The position numbers and the translations under genes are program-made. A DNA stretch of 64,000 nt from Aldersonia kunmingensis. Its GTDB lineage: Bacteria; Actinomycetota; Actinomycetes; Mycobacteriales; Mycobacteriaceae. The DNA is taken from positions 1-64,000 of the forward strand of contig NZ_LRRB01000140.1 in assembly GCF_001646865.1 (NCBI RefSeq). The letters are read 5' to 3'. The notes under the pieces were generated by a model. That model did no database searches and had not been told where the DNA came from. It saw only the letters and a program-made list of their open reading frames with translations. Of this stretch, positions 1 through 9,724 are shown one piece after another (the stretch's first letter is position 1; the number at the start of each line of letters is the position of its first letter).

Positions 1-2853
1 CTCCACGATCAGCGTGTTCGCATTCGAAATGTCCAGGCCCGTCTCGATAATCGTCGTACACACCAGCACGTCGTACTCGTTCTGCCAGAACCCCTGCACG
101 GTCCGCTCGAGGTTGTCTTCGTTCATCTGGCCGTGCGCGACCACAACCCGCGCCTCGGGCACAAGCTCGTGAATTCGCTTGGCCGCCTTGTCGATCGAGC
201 TGACGCGGTTGTGCACGTAGAACACCTGGCCGTCGCGCAACAACTCACGCCGGATCGCGGCCGCGACCTGCTTGTCGTTGTACGCGCCCACATAGGTGAG
301 CACTGGGTGGCGCTCCTCGGGCGGAGTGAGGATGGTCGACATCTCGCGAATTCCGGCCAGGCTCATTTCCAGTGTGCGCGGGATCGGAGTGGCGGACATC
401 GTGAGCACGTCGACGTGTGTCCGCATCGCCTTGATGTGTTCCTTGTGCTCCACACCGAAGCGCTGCTCCTCGTCCACCACGACGAGCCCGAGGTCTTTCC
501 AGCGCACCCCGGTCTGCAGCAATCGGTGCGTGCCTACCACCACATCGACGGTGCCCTCGGCGAGTCCGTCGAGGATCTCGCGCGATTCGCCGGCATCGGT
601 GAAACGGGACAGTCCCTTGACGACGACCGGGAAGGCCGACATCCGCTCGGTGAAGGTCTGCAGATGTTGTTGCGCCAGAATCGTTGTCGGCACCAGGACT
701 GCGACCTGTTTGCCGTCCTGCACGGCCTTGAAGGCTGCCCGCACCGCGATCTCGGTCTTGCCGTAGCCAACGTCGCCGCACACCACGCGGTCCATCGGAA
801 CAGCGCGCTCCATGTCGGCCTTCACCTCACCGATCGCGGTCATCTGATCGACCGTCTCGGTGAATGCGAACGCGTCCTCCATCTCCTTCTGCCACGGCGT
901 ATCCGGCCCGAAGGCGTGTCCGGGCGCGGCATGTCGAGCGGCGTAGAGCTGCACGAGTTCGCCTGCGATCTCGCGAACTGCCTTGCGCGCCTTCCGTTTC
1001 GTGTTCGCCCAGTCGGAGCCACCGAGCTTGGACAGCGCTGGCATTTCGCCGCCGACGTAGCGGGACAACTGATCGAGCGAGTCCATCGGCACGAACAGCC
1101 GGTCACCAGGCTGGCCGCGCTTGCTCGACGCGTACTCGATGACGAGATACTCGCGCCGCGCGCCACCCACGGTGCGCTCCACCATCTCGATGAACCTGCC
1201 GATGCCGTGCTGATCGTGCACGACCATGTCACCGGCTTCGAGGGCGAGCGGGTCCACCTGGTTGCGCCGCTTCGCCGGCATCCGCTTGCCTTCGCCGGCT
1301 GCGGTGGCGCGATGCCCGGTCAGGTCGGACTCGGTGATGACAACGAGGCCCGCGTCGGCGAGCACGAAGCCGGACCCGAGCGTGCCGCACAGCACGCCGA
1401 CCAGGCCTTCCCCCGGCTGCGCACCCGCGTCGAGCAGCGTGCTCGGCACGTCCGCCTCACGCAGCCGTTCGAGCACACGCTCGGCGGTGCCGTGACCCGC
1501 GACCACGATCGCTGCCCGGCCGCCGGTGCTGACATGCCCGCGCAGCATCGCGAAAGTATTGGCCAGCTCCTCCTCGGAACCGCGCGCCGCCGGCGGCGGG
1601 GAGACCGCGAGTTCGACCTCGGACTCCGCGCCGGACGCGAGCGGACTGATCGTCCACCAGGGCAGGTCGCGCGCTCGCGCGCTCTCCTGGACCTCGCGGA
1701 GCTGGCGATACGCCGATGCGCCCAGGTCGATCGCGAGCCGAGCGCCATTGCTGTCGCGAAGGTTCGACGTATCGATCGGAGCCGTGCCGCCCACGGAGGC
1801 GGCCGTCCACGACGCCTCCAGGAACTCCTGCCCGGTCCGGACCAGGTCGGCCGCGCGGGTGCGCACCTTCTCCGGATCGCAGATCACGATGTGCGCGGCG
1901 TCGGGGAGCACATCGGTGAGCAGTTGCAGCTTGCCGGGGATCAGCACCGGCAGCAGGGCCTCCATGCCTTCGACCGGAATGCCCTCGCCAAGCTTGTCGA
2001 GCAGCTCCACCAGTGCGGCGTCGGCCTGGTTGTCGGCGGCGAGCTGGCCGGCGCGGTCGCGGATGGCTTCGGTCAGCAGCAGCTCGCGGCACGGCGGCGC
2101 GATCACGAGGTCGATCGGAACATCGGAGAGCGAACGCTGGTCGGCCACAGAGAACGCCCGCAACTCGGTGATCTCGTCGCCCCAGAACTCCACCCGCACC
2201 GGGTGGTCTGCGGTCGGCGAGAAAACGTCGAGGATGCCGCCGCGCACGGCGAACTCACCACGCTTGCCGACCATGTCGACACGGGTATACGCGAACTCCA
2301 CCAGACGCTCGGTCAGCTTGTCGAAGTCCAGTTCGGCGCCGATCCGCAGCGTGATCGGCTCGATCTCCCCCAGCTTCGGCGCCATCGGCTGCATCAGGGA
2401 TCGGACCGTGGTCACGACGACCCGCAGCGGTACGCCGTAATCCGGGTCGGTGGGGCGGGCCAACCGACGCAGGACCTCGAGCCGTCGGCCGATGGTGTCG
2501 GCGCCGGGTGAGAGGCGTTCGTGCGGCAGCGTCTCCCAGGACGGGAACTGCACGACCGCATCGCCGATCGTCTCGGTCAACTCGGTGGTGAGGTCGTCCG
2601 CCTCGCGGCCGGTCGCGGTGACCAGCAGCAGGAAGGACTTATCGGCGATCGCGGTGGCGGCGAACGCACGCACCGCGGCCGGGCCGACAAGCTCGACGTC
2701 CGGCTGGCCGACCAACTCGGCTACTCGGGTGAGGGCGGCGTCCGCGCAGGCGACGGCGGCCAGCCCCGCCAACGGCGGGCTAGTGGAAGGCAACGGCAAG
2801 CTCCTGGTGCCCAGTCGTGGATCTGTGACGCCACCGACGGTGGCCTTCCCCAT
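1..2853 (-). CDS. mfd: Transcription-repair coupling factor Mfd (C-terminus cut by window edge)
   Basis: Mfd removes RNA polymerase stalled at DNA lesions and recruits UvrA for nucleotide excision repair. The visible 951 residues contain the N-terminal UvrB-like region, the RNA-polymerase-interacting middle and most of the helicase motor: Walker A GDVGYGKT near residue 692, the DEEQ box in [10 protein letters not shown] near residue 789, and [10 protein letters not shown] just after. The family is about 1200 residues, so the last helicase motifs and C-terminal domain lie outside the window. I chose the ATG at 2853; the homologous region begins only about 25 residues later, so a downstream TTG is possible. 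Only 38 bp separate it from the TetR gene upstream on the same strand, which suggests cotranscription. In M. tuberculosis mfd (Rv1020) also neighbours a TetR gene. Confidence 0.95.
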   Translation of the reverse strand, partial: MGKATVGGVTDPRLGTRSLPLPSTSPPLAGLAAVACADAALTRVAELVGQPDVELVGPAAVRAFAATAIADKSFLLLVTATGREADDLTTELTETIGDAVVQFPSWETLPHERLSPGADTIGRRLEVLRRLARPTDPDYGVPLRVVVTTVRSLMQPMAPKLGEIEPITLRIGAELDFDKLTERLVEFAYTRVDMVGKRGEFAVRGGILDVFSPTADHPVRVEFWGDEITELRAFSVADQRSLSDVPIDLVIAPPCRELLLTEAIRDRAGQLAADNQADAALVELLDKLGEGIPVEGMEALLPVLIPGKLQLLTDVLPDAAHIVICDPEKVRTRAADLVRTGQEFLEASWTAASVGGTAPIDTSNLRDSNGARLAIDLGASAYRQLREVQESARARDLPWWTISPLASGAESEVELAVSPPPAARGSEEELANTFAMLRGHVSTGGRAAIVVAGHGTAERVLERLREADVPSTLLDAGAQPGEGLVGVLCGTLGSGFVLADAGLVVITESDLTGHRATAAGEGKRMPAKRRNQVDPLALEAGDMVVHDQHGIGRFIEMVERTVGGARREYLVIEYASSKRGQPGDRLFVPMDSLDQLSRYVGGEMPALSKLGGSDWANTKRKARKAVREIAGELVQLYAARHAAPGHAFGPDTPWQKEMEDAFAFTETVDQMTAIGEVKADMERAVPMDRVVCGDVGYGKTEIAVRAAFKAVQDGKQVAVLVPTTILAQQHLQTFTERMSAFPVVVKGLSRFTDAGESREILDGLAEGTVDVVVGTHRLLQTGVRWKDLGLVVVDEEQRFGVEHKEHIKAMRTHVDVLTMSATPIPRTLEMSLAGIREMSTILTPPEERHPVLTYVGAYNDKQVAAAIRRELLRDGQVFYVHNRVSSIDKAAKRIHELVPEARVVVAHGQMNEDNLERTVQGFWQNEYDVLVCTTIIETGLDISNANTLIVE

Positions 2854-2891
2854 CTTATGAGCGCACGGAGCGTGCCGGGTCCGCGGCTGGT

Positions 2892-3539
2892 TCAGTAGCG
2901 GCGGGCGCGGCGCGCGGCATACTCGCGGAAGTACCCGAGCTTGGCGTCGGGCACGAGCGACGGCAGCAGGTGGTACCAGGCCCGTTCCATGCGCGCCGGC
3001 ATCTGCTCGACGTCGCCCATGCCCAGTGCGATGACGTGCACTCCGGCCGTCACCTCTTGCAGCAGCAGCGCGACCGACTCCGGCTCGATGTCCGGGCGCA
3101 GGTCGCCCTCTTGCACTGCCCGCTTGGCCAGTTGCACATGCTCTTCGACGAACAAGGCCAGCATGTTCTCGTTGCTGGTGCCGCGGTAGTCGCCGACCTG
3201 ATGGTTCAGTGCGAGCATCGCCGCGACCATCCGGTCGCGCAGAGCCATATCTGCGACGAGATAGCTGTAGGCGACGCACACCTCGAGCGCTGGGGCATTG
3301 TTGTCGGCGAGCCGGTCGCGTGCCCCGGCCAGGCGCTCGATACCGATGTCGATGACGACTCGGGCGAGCTCCTCCTTGGAGCCGAAGTGGAAGTACAGCG
3401 CACCCTTGGTGACCTTCGCCTGCGCCATGATCTCGGCGAGGCTCGCGTTCGCGTAGCCCAGGCGCAGGAAAACCTCCGCCGCGCCTGTGAGCACCGCGTC
3501 ACGTGTCGCCTCGGCGCGGGCCTGTCTAGCGACCCGCAT
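2892..3539 (-). CDS. TetR regulator resembling gamma-butyrolactone receptors
   Basis: A TetR-family repressor of 215 residues. The N-terminal helix-turn-helix (about residues 5-50) contains [16 protein letters not shown], which is very close to the signature of the ScbR/ArpA type of gamma-butyrolactone-receptor regulators; the C-terminal two thirds form the ligand-binding and dimer region. Known relatives respond to small signalling lactones, but the ligand here cannot be read from sequence. The ATG at 3539 is preferred over the GTG at 3548 because both lack a good ribosome site and the ATG sits at the family-typical N-terminus. It lies 33 bp downstream of a second TetR gene and 38 bp upstream of mfd, so the three may form an operon. 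Confidence 0.85.
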   Translation of the reverse strand: MRVARQARAEATRDAVLTGAAEVFLRLGYANASLAEIMAQAKVTKGALYFHFGSKEELARVVIDIGIERLAGARDRLADNNAPALEVCVAYSYLVADMALRDRMVAAMLALNHQVGDYRGTSNENMLALFVEEHVQLAKRAVQEGDLRPDIEPESVALLLQEVTAGVHVIALGMGDVEQMPARMERAWYHLLPSLVPDAKLGYFREYAARRARRY

Positions 3540-3572
3540 GTGCACCACCGGTCATGTGGGAATTGTTGCCCC

Positions 3573-4217
3573 TCATTCGTCACCCAGTTCGGGATTCGGC
3601 TCGAGGTTTGTCAGTCCGTTCCAGCACAGGTTGACCAGATGGGCCGCGACCACCTCTTTCGGTGGTTCGCGGACATCGAGCCACCAGGTCGCCGTGACCG
3701 ACACCATCCCGACAAGTGCCTGGGCGTAGAGCGGCGCGAGGGCCGGGTCGAGGCCGCGCCGGGCGAAATCGCCGCCAAGGATGTAGCCGACCTGACCGAT
3801 CGCCTCGTTCAGCAGGCTCGAGTAGGTGCCCTCGGCCGCGGTCACCCGCTGGTCGCGGACCAGGATGCGGAACCCGTCGGTGCGTTCGTCCACATAGGTA
3901 AGGAGCGCGAGTGCCACGCGTTCCACCCGCACTCGCGAGCGGTTCTGGGTGAGCGAGGAGGTGATCATGTCGTTGAGCGTGGACATCTCCCGGTCCACGA
4001 CAACCGCGTAGAGGCCTTCCTTGCCGCCGAAGTGCTCGTAGACGACCGGCTTCGAGACATGCGCGCGCTGCGCGATCTCCTCGACGGAGGCAGCGTCGTA
4101 ACCGCGCTCGGCGAACAACGCCCGGGCGACTTCGATCAGCTGCTGGCGGCGCTGGGTTCCGGTCATCCGGACCCGGGGGGCGCGCTCGCCGGGGCCGGTA
4201 TGTTCTGGGTCCGACAT
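3573..4217 (-). CDS. TetR regulator, Rv1019-like
   Basis: A 214-residue TetR-family transcription factor. The DNA-binding domain is near residues 18-65, with the recognition helix in VSKPVVYEHFGGKEGLYAVV; the C-terminal part is a helical ligand domain. Both sequence (for example MTGTQRRQQLIEVARALFAERG) and position between glmU and mfd match Rv1019 of M. tuberculosis, which is reported to be autoregulated. The ATG at 4217 is preceded by about 250 bp free of genes up to the divergent tRNA-Gln, room for its promoter. It is the first gene of a probable unit with the second TetR gene and mfd. Confidence 0.9.
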   Translation of the reverse strand: MSDPEHTGPGERAPRVRMTGTQRRQQLIEVARALFAERGYDAASVEEIAQRAHVSKPVVYEHFGGKEGLYAVVVDREMSTLNDMITSSLTQNRSRVRVERVALALLTYVDERTDGFRILVRDQRVTAAEGTYSSLLNEAIGQVGYILGGDFARRGLDPALAPLYAQALVGMVSVTATWWLDVREPPKEVVAAHLVNLCWNGLTNLEPNPELGDE

Positions 4218-4464
4218 GGACCTAGCCCCGCCCTCGGTTTCGCTCCATAGCGCCCGCCTTGCACCGATCCGCAGCCATGTCATCCCTCCCGGAGTGTCGC
4301 CGGCCTCCCAGTGAGGAGGCGACGAACCTGTCACCAGGACATACCCTAGCCACGCCGACGGTGGAAATACGCGAGCGGTTCGACGCGCGCGCCGTCGGCG
4401 TGCAAGGATCGTGGCGCAGCGGCGGGACTGCACCCGCTAGAAGTACGGCTCGCCGGTGCGACAA

Positions 4465-4535
4465 TCCGCCGTAGTGTAATGGCAGCACCTCTGATTTTGG
4501 TTCAGATAGTTCAGGTTCGAGTCCTGGCGGCGGAG
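4465..4535 (+). tRNA. tRNA-Gln (TTG anticodon)
   Basis: A complete cloverleaf can be drawn. The acceptor arms TCCGCCG (4465-4471) and CGGCGGA (4528-4534) pair perfectly, with discriminator G at 4535. The anticodon stem TCTGA/TCAGA carries the loop TTTTGGT, giving anticodon TTG for glutamine codon CAA. The T arm has loop TTCGAGT. No CCA is encoded. A tRNA-Gln stands in front of glmU in mycobacteria too. Confidence 0.95.
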
Positions 4536-4612
4536 CGCAGGGACCGGCGCTGATCTGCGGAAAAGCGCCGGCACCGCATGATCGACCGAACACCGACGCT
4601 AGAGGGAGCTCA

Positions 4613-6160
4613 ATGCGACAGCGCACCGCGGTCGTTGTACTCGCCGCCGGGGCCGGAACCCGAATGCGGTCGAAGACCCCCAAGGTGCTGCATCCTCTCG
4701 CTGGGCGATCGATGCTCGCCCACGCGCTGTACGCGGCAAACGACGTTCACCCCGAACACCTGATCACCGTGGTGGGTCATGACCGGGAGAAGGTGTCCCA
4801 CGCGGTGTCCACGGTGGCGGGCGACCTGGGCCGCAAGATCGACCTGGCGGTCCAGGAGGAACAGCTCGGCACCGGCCACGCCGTGCGCTGTGCGCTCGAC
4901 ATCCTGCCCGCGGATTTCGCCGGCGACGTCCTGGTCACCTCCGCGGACGTGCCGCTGCTCGACGGCCACACACTCGAGGCGCTCGTCGAGGAGCACCGCA
5001 GCTACTCCGACCGCCCCGGTGCCACCGTGCTCACCTTTGTTCCCGCGGATCCGAACGGCTACGGCCGGATCGTCCGCGACGACAACAATCAGGTCGCCGA
5101 GATCGTGGAGCACGCCGACGCAACCCCGGCGCAGGCTTCGATCGGCGAGGTCAACTCCGGTGTCTATATCTTCGACGCGGACCTGTTGCGCGCCGCGATC
5201 CATCAGCTCCGCACCGCGAACGCGCAGCACGAGCTGTACTTGACCGACGTTGTGAAGATCGCGCGTCAGGCCGGTCGCGCGGTGTACGGCGCGCTGCTCG
5301 CCGATTCGACGCGCGTGACCGGCGTCAACGACCGCGTACAGCTGGCCGCCGCGGCTCGCGCACTGAACACCGTCCTGCTGGAACGGCATATGCGGGCCGG
5401 TGTCACCGTGATCGACCCGGGCAGCACCTGGGTGGACGCAACAGTGCAGATCGGCCAGGACGCGCTGCTGCATCCCGGCGTGCAGTTGCTCGGAGCGACG
5501 GTTATCGGCGAGGACGCGGAGATCGGCCCCGACACCACCCTGACCGACGTCACGGTCGGCGCCGGCGCAAGCGTCGTGCGCAGCCACGGCACGCGCGCGG
5601 TCATCGGCGCCGGCGCGACCGTCGGGCCGTTCACCTACCTGCGCCCGGACAGTGAAATCGGTGAGGCAGGCAAGCTCGGCGCGTTCGTGGAGACCAAGAA
5701 CGCGCAGATCGGCGCGCACAGCAAGGTGCCGCACCTGACCTACGTCGGGGACGCGACGATCGGGGAGTACAGCAACATCGGCGCGTCGAGCGTTTTCGTC
5801 AACTACGACGGCGTTAAGAAGAGCCGCACGATCGTCGGTTCGCACGTCCGCACGGGCAGTGACACCATGTTCGTCGCACCGATCGAGGTCGGAGACGGCG
5901 CGTATACCGGCGCCGGAACCGTGTTGCGGAATAATGTTCCACCGGGGGCGCTGGCCGTGTCAGGTGGATCACAGCGCAATATTGAAGGCTGGGTGGAGCG
6001 GAATCGTCCCGACACGGAGTCCGCTCGGGCAGCTGCCCGGGCGCGTGACGGGATAGAGACGGCCGATACCCCTGCGGATGCGGATCCGCAGCCAGGACCG
6101 CCGGCACAAGCTGCGGGCACATCGCACGAAACGCAACAAAAGGATGGCGAAGACCAGTGA
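4613..6160 (+). CDS. glmU: Bifunctional GlmU: glucosamine-1-phosphate acetyltransferase / UDP-GlcNAc pyrophosphorylase
   Basis: GlmU makes UDP-N-acetylglucosamine, the cytoplasmic precursor of peptidoglycan and of the arabinogalactan linker. The 515 residues show an N-terminal uridyltransferase domain starting with [20 protein letters not shown], and a C-terminal left-handed beta-helix made of hexapeptide repeats from about residue 265, including [11 protein letters not shown] and the NYDG segment. A 40-60 residue low-complexity tail rich in Ala, Asp and Gln follows, as is usual in actinobacteria. The ATG at 4613 follows a GAGGGAGC ribosome site. Its stop overlaps the start of prs by 4 bp, so the two are translationally coupled. 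Confidence 0.97.
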   Translation: MRQRTAVVVLAAGAGTRMRSKTPKVLHPLAGRSMLAHALYAANDVHPEHLITVVGHDREKVSHAVSTVAGDLGRKIDLAVQEEQLGTGHAVRCALDILPADFAGDVLVTSADVPLLDGHTLEALVEEHRSYSDRPGATVLTFVPADPNGYGRIVRDDNNQVAEIVEHADATPAQASIGEVNSGVYIFDADLLRAAIHQLRTANAQHELYLTDVVKIARQAGRAVYGALLADSTRVTGVNDRVQLAAAARALNTVLLERHMRAGVTVIDPGSTWVDATVQIGQDALLHPGVQLLGATVIGEDAEIGPDTTLTDVTVGAGASVVRSHGTRAVIGAGATVGPFTYLRPDSEIGEAGKLGAFVETKNAQIGAHSKVPHLTYVGDATIGEYSNIGASSVFVNYDGVKKSRTIVGSHVRTGSDTMFVAPIEVGDGAYTGAGTVLRNNVPPGALAVSGGSQRNIEGWVERNRPDTESARAAARARDGIETADTPADADPQPGPPAQAAGTSHETQQKDGEDQ

Positions 6161-7137
6161 GCGCGTTCTCAATCGACAACTCGAAGAACCTGATGCTGTT
6201 CTCCGGGCGAGCGCACCCCGAACTGGCCGATCAGGTCGCAAAGGAACTCGACGTTCAGGTCACTCCGCAGACCGCACGCGACTTCGCCAACGGCGAGATC
6301 TTCGTGCGCTTCGAGGAGTCGGTCCGCGGCTGTGACGCCTTCGTCCTGCAGAGCCATCCCGCGCCGCTGAACACCTGGCTGATGGAACAGCTGATCATGA
6401 TCGACGCGCTCAAGCGCGGATCGGCCAAGCGCATCACCGCCGTCCTGCCCTTCTATCCGTACGCGCGCCAGGACAAGAAGCACCGCGGCCGTGAGCCGAT
6501 CTCGGCCCGCCTGGTCGCCGACCTGCTCAAGACCGCGGGCGCGGACCGCATCATCACGGTCGACCTGCACACCGACCAGATCCAGGGCTTCTTCGACGGC
6601 CCGGTCGACCACATGCACGCGCAGGGCCAGCTCGCCCAGCACGTCCGCAACGGCTACGAGCTCGAGAACATCACGGTCGTCTCCCCGGACTCCGGTCGCG
6701 TCCGAGTGGCGGAGAAGTGGGCCGACTCGCTCGACGGCGCGCCGCTGGCGTTCATCCACAAGACCCGCGATCCCCTGGTGCCCAACCAGGTGAAGTCGAA
6801 TCGCGTGGTCGGTGAGGTCGAGGGCCGCACCTGCATCCTGATCGACGACATGATCGACACCGGCGGCACCATCGCCGGCGCGGTCAAGGTGCTCAAGGAA
6901 GCCGGCGCGGGCGACGTCATCATCGCCGCCACCCACGGCGTGCTGAGCGATCCTGCGGCCGAGCGCCTCGCCGCGAGCGGCGCACGCGAGGTCGTCGTGA
7001 CCAACACCCTGCCGATCGACGAGGACAAGAAGTTCCCGCAGCTGACCGTGCTGTCCATCGCGCCGCTGCTCGCTCGCACCATCCGCGAGGTGTTCGAGAA
7101 CGGCTCGGTGACGAGCCTGTTCAACGGCAGCGCCTAG
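6157..7137 (+). CDS. prs: Ribose-phosphate pyrophosphokinase (PRPP synthetase)
   Basis: Transfers pyrophosphate from ATP to ribose-5-phosphate to give PRPP, used for nucleotides, His and Trp, and in these bacteria also for decaprenylphosphoryl-arabinose of the cell wall. The 326-residue protein has the expected two phosphoribosyltransferase-like halves. Visible motifs include [17 protein letters not shown] (metal and ATP region) and the PRPP-binding loop [15 protein letters not shown] near residues 228-242. The GTG start at 6157 overlaps the glmU stop (GTGA), the arrangement seen in mycobacteria. It ends in front of a long hairpin region (7259-7328) that may stop transcription. Confidence 0.97.
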   Translation: MSAFSIDNSKNLMLFSGRAHPELADQVAKELDVQVTPQTARDFANGEIFVRFEESVRGCDAFVLQSHPAPLNTWLMEQLIMIDALKRGSAKRITAVLPFYPYARQDKKHRGREPISARLVADLLKTAGADRIITVDLHTDQIQGFFDGPVDHMHAQGQLAQHVRNGYELENITVVSPDSGRVRVAEKWADSLDGAPLAFIHKTRDPLVPNQVKSNRVVGEVEGRTCILIDDMIDTGGTIAGAVKVLKEAGAGDVIIAATHGVLSDPAAERLAASGAREVVVTNTLPIDEDKKFPQLTVLSIAPLLARTIREVFENGSVTSLFNGSA

Positions 7138-7158
7138 GAGCCCTAAGCAAATCCACCG

Positions 7159-7213
7159 CCCGCGGTGATGCGGCGGCCCGCCCGCGGTGATGGGGCGGCC
7201 CGCCCGCGGTGAT
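7159..7213. repeat. Three tandem copies of an 11-bp core at 22-bp spacing
   Basis: The core CCCGCGGTGAT begins at 7159, 7181 and 7203, exactly 22 bp apart, with GC-rich linkers (GCGGCGGCCCG, GGGGCGGCCCG). The third copy continues into GTGATCACGAGCATGTGG, so the array runs into the same word family as the hairpin at 7259-7328. It lies between prs and the DUF2461 gene and has no reading frame of its own. Function unknown; it looks like a small intergenic repeat in the course of duplication. Confidence 0.8.
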
Positions 7214-7258
7214 CACGAGCATGTGGTCGCCGCGGGCGTCTTTGTAGGTGTCGCCGTT

Positions 7259-7328
7259 CCGCGGTGATCACGAGCAAATGGCCCCAGTTTCGCCCGTGAA
7301 CGCGGCCATATGTTCGTGATCACGGCGG
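7259..7328. repeat. Long hairpin: 25-bp inverted repeat, dispersed family copy 1
   Basis: Left arm 7259-7283 and right arm 7304-7328 are reverse complements at 22 of 25 positions, separated by a 20-nt loop. Both arms carry versions of the word GTGATCACGAGCAAATGGCC. A close copy of this word recurs 32 kb away at 39606-39630, also in a hairpin. Position after prs suits a transcription terminator, but the shared word rather than only a shared shape points to a repeat family. The right arm comes within 20 bp of the GTG start of the next gene. Confidence 0.75.
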
Positions 7329-7346
7329 AATCCGTAGGCTGGCGAT

Positions 7347-7973
7347 GTGTTCACCGGGATACCCGTCGCTGCGCTCGACTTCTACGAGGACCTCGGCGCG
7401 GACAACAGCAAGACGTGGTGGAACGCGCACAAGGACGTCTACGACACCGCTGTGCGTGAGCCGATCACCGCACTGGCCGCGGCGCTGGAACCGGAGTTCG
7501 GCGCCGCCAAGGTGTTTCGGCCCTACCGGGACGTGCGCTTCTCGAAGGACAAGACGCCGTACAAAACAGCGCAGGGCGCGTTCGTCGCCGTCGCACCGAG
7601 CACGGGTTACTACCTCCAGGTGGACGCGTCGGGACTGCGCCTCGCCGGCGGCTGCTATCACGCATCGGGCGAGCAACTCACCCGGTTCCGTTCGGCGATC
7701 GACCGCGATGATCGCGGCACCGAGCTCGAAAAGCTGCTGCAGAAGCTGACCCGCAAGGGTTTCGAGATCGGCGGCGACAAGCTCAAGACCGCGCCGCGGG
7801 GTTACGCCGCGGACCACCCGCGCATCGAACTACTGCGGCACAAGTCGCTGACCGCGAGCATCAACGTGGGTTGCCCGGATTGGCTCGAAACACCGAAAAC
7901 GGTCGACGAGGTCCGCAAGACTTGGCGCGCCCTGCGCCCGCTCGTGGAGTGGGCGCAGGACGTGCAGAGCTGA
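7347..7973 (+). CDS. DUF2461 family protein
   Basis: A 208-residue cytoplasmic protein of the DUF2461 (TIGR02453) family, whose biochemical role is unknown. Family features visible are the N-terminal LDFYEDLGADNSKTWWNAHK, the central FRPYRDVRFSKDKTPYKT and, near residues 140-155, KGFEIGGDKLKTAPRGY. The start is GTG at 7347, placed by homology to the family N-terminus; no strong ribosome site is seen. It is convergent with egtD, with only 3 bp between the two stop codons. It sits in a stretch that interrupts the prs-rplY neighbourhood known from mycobacteria. Confidence 0.85.
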   Translation: MFTGIPVAALDFYEDLGADNSKTWWNAHKDVYDTAVREPITALAAALEPEFGAAKVFRPYRDVRFSKDKTPYKTAQGAFVAVAPSTGYYLQVDASGLRLAGGCYHASGEQLTRFRSAIDRDDRGTELEKLLQKLTRKGFEIGGDKLKTAPRGYAADHPRIELLRHKSLTASINVGCPDWLETPKTVDEVRKTWRALRPLVEWAQDVQS

Positions 7974-7976
7974 CCA

Positions 7977-8960
7977 CTACTTCGCGGCGGCGAGGACCAA
8001 GGCGAAACGATCGTCCGGGTCGGTCCAGTGCCTCGCGACACTGAAACCGGCATGCGCGAGTTCGCCTTCCAGCCCGGACAGCCGGAACTTCGCTGAAATC
8101 TCGGTGCGCATCTGCTCCCCCGCGGCAAAGTCCACGGTCAGGTCTAGATCGCGTACCTCGACGCGCATGTTCCGCGAGGCCTCGAGCCGCATCTCGATCC
8201 ACTCCTGCTGCGCATCCCACACCGCGACATGCCGGAAAGCGTCGGCGTCGAAATCGGCGTTCAGCCTGGAATTCAAGACCCGCAGGACATTTCGGTTGAA
8301 CTCTGCGGTCACTCCGGCCGCATCGTCGTAGGCCGGCACTAGTACCGCAGGATCGATCACCAACCCGGCACCCAGGAGCAGGAACTCCCCCGGATCGAGC
8401 ACATCACGCACGCTGGAGAGGAACTCGGCCCGCTCCTCGGGCACGAGATTGCCGATGGTACCGCCAAGGAACGCGATCATGCGCTTGCCGTCCTTGCCCT
8501 TGGGGCGGGGCAGGTGATGCAGCGTGTGGGTGAAGTCGGATACCACCCCGTGCACGGAAACACCCGGGAAACGCTCGTTGATCTGTTCCGCGGCCGTTTC
8601 CAGCGCGCTCGGCGAGACATCCTGGGGCACATACAGTTCCAGCTCGCCATGGGCCACGAAGGCATCGAGTAGCAGCACCGTCTTCTCCGATGACCCCGAG
8701 CCCAGCTCTACGAGCACCTCGGGGGCAGCGGCCTCGGCGATCTCGCCCGCGACCGCGGAGAGCAGTGCCCGCTCGGTGCGCGTCGGGTAGTACTCGGGCA
8801 GTTCGGTGATCTGCTCGAAAAGCTCGCTGCCGCGCGCATCGTAGAACCATTTGGGCGGCAACCATTTCGGGCTTGCGGTGAGACCAACGCGAGCGTCGTG
8901 GCGCAATGCTTCGGTGAGCATGTCTTCGGACAGGTGGATTTCCAGCGACGGTATCGTCAT
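7977..8960 (-). CDS. egtD: L-histidine N-alpha-methyltransferase EgtD
   Basis: EgtD trimethylates histidine with three S-adenosylmethionines to hercynine, the first committed step of ergothioneine synthesis. The 327 residues match the family length. The SAM-binding loop is ELGSGSSEKT (residues 85-94); MIAFLGGTIGN and the N-terminal PPKWFYDARGSELFEQITEL are family signatures. The ATG at 8960 overlaps the stop of egtC by 4 bp, so it is the last gene of an egtA-B-C-D operon, translationally coupled. In most mycobacteria egtE follows egtD in the same direction; here it does not. Confidence 0.96.
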   Translation of the reverse strand: MTIPSLEIHLSEDMLTEALRHDARVGLTASPKWLPPKWFYDARGSELFEQITELPEYYPTRTERALLSAVAGEIAEAAAPEVLVELGSGSSEKTVLLLDAFVAHGELELYVPQDVSPSALETAAEQINERFPGVSVHGVVSDFTHTLHHLPRPKGKDGKRMIAFLGGTIGNLVPEERAEFLSSVRDVLDPGEFLLLGAGLVIDPAVLVPAYDDAAGVTAEFNRNVLRVLNSRLNADFDADAFRHVAVWDAQQEWIEMRLEASRNMRVEVRDLDLTVDFAAGEQMRTEISAKFRLSGLEGELAHAGFSVARHWTDPDDRFALVLAAAK

Positions 8961-9721
8961 ATCTCCTGCTTCGCGAAGGGTTCGATTCGGACACCGCCGG
9001 GGCGGGCGGTAACGATGTGGAGGTCGGGCACCGGCGTCCAGCCGGGGTCGTCGTCATACGGTTCGGAGGACACGGTCACGCTGTCCTCGGTGGCCAGGAC
9101 CGACAACGAGTGGTAACAGGTTGTTGCCCAGAGTGTTTCGCCGTCACCGAGCAATAGGTTGAGCCGGGCGGCGGGCTGCCAGTCCAGCACCCGTGCCATC
9201 AGGTTGGCGAGCGCTATTTCCGGCTTGTGCAGTTCGAGCAGCGTTCGTAGCACCAGCCAAAGCGCAGCGGAGTCCGTAAGCGCCTCGATCTCGTACAGGT
9301 TCTGCACGAGGACCTCGTCTGCTATCGCAGCGAGCGTCTCCCGCCACTCCGGTACGACGCCGTTGTGGCTGAATGCCCACTGGCCGTGGACGAACGGCGC
9401 GCAACTGGCCCGGTCCACAGGCATGCCGGGGGTGGCCGAGCGTACCGACGCGAGCACGGCGGGCGCGGTGATCTGGCCGAGCACCTCTCCCACGGCTGGG
9501 TCGGTCCAGATCGGTATCGGGTTGCGGTAACGGGAGACGGCGGAACCATCGGCGGTGCGCTCACCGGGCCACCAGGCAACGCCGAACCCGTCGGCATTGA
9601 TAGTCCCGCCGCCACGCATTTCCCTTGGCGCCCAGGACTGTACGTACAACGAATGTGCACCGCACGTGATCGGCTCGCTGACCGGAACCGGCGGCCCCAG
9701 ATATCCGAGGTGACGGCACAT
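8957..9721 (-). CDS. egtC: Ergothioneine biosynthesis glutamine amidotransferase-like hydrolase EgtC
   Basis: EgtC removes the gamma-glutamyl group from gamma-glutamyl-hercynylcysteine sulfoxide. The protein (254 residues) begins MCRHLGYLG, so loss of Met exposes Cys2 as the N-terminal nucleophile of a class II amidotransferase fold. Other conserved parts are NADGFGVAWW, VLASVRSATPGMPV and HNGVVPEWRETL. The ATG at 9721 is 3 bp after the egtB stop, and the 3' end overlaps egtD. Confidence 0.95.
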   Translation of the reverse strand: MCRHLGYLGPPVPVSEPITCGAHSLYVQSWAPREMRGGGTINADGFGVAWWPGERTADGSAVSRYRNPIPIWTDPAVGEVLGQITAPAVLASVRSATPGMPVDRASCAPFVHGQWAFSHNGVVPEWRETLAAIADEVLVQNLYEIEALTDSAALWLVLRTLLELHKPEIALANLMARVLDWQPAARLNLLLGDGETLWATTCYHSLSVLATEDSVTVSSEPYDDDPGWTPVPDLHIVTARPGGVRIEPFAKQEI

Positions 9722-9724
9722 GCG

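Noticed and set aside
133-2511. Long plus-strand frame of 792 codons opposite mfd
   Set aside because: It lies fully antisense to clear mfd motifs, and its product is rich in Arg, His and Gly without any domain, the usual shadow of a high-GC gene.
4610-5845. 411-codon minus-strand frame opposite glmU
   Set aside because: Antisense to GlmU hexapeptide repeats; the regular pattern comes from those repeats.
7159-7328. Possible CRISPR array
   Set aside because: Repeats are 11-25 bp with short near-identical linkers, no unique spacers of constant length and no cas genes nearby.
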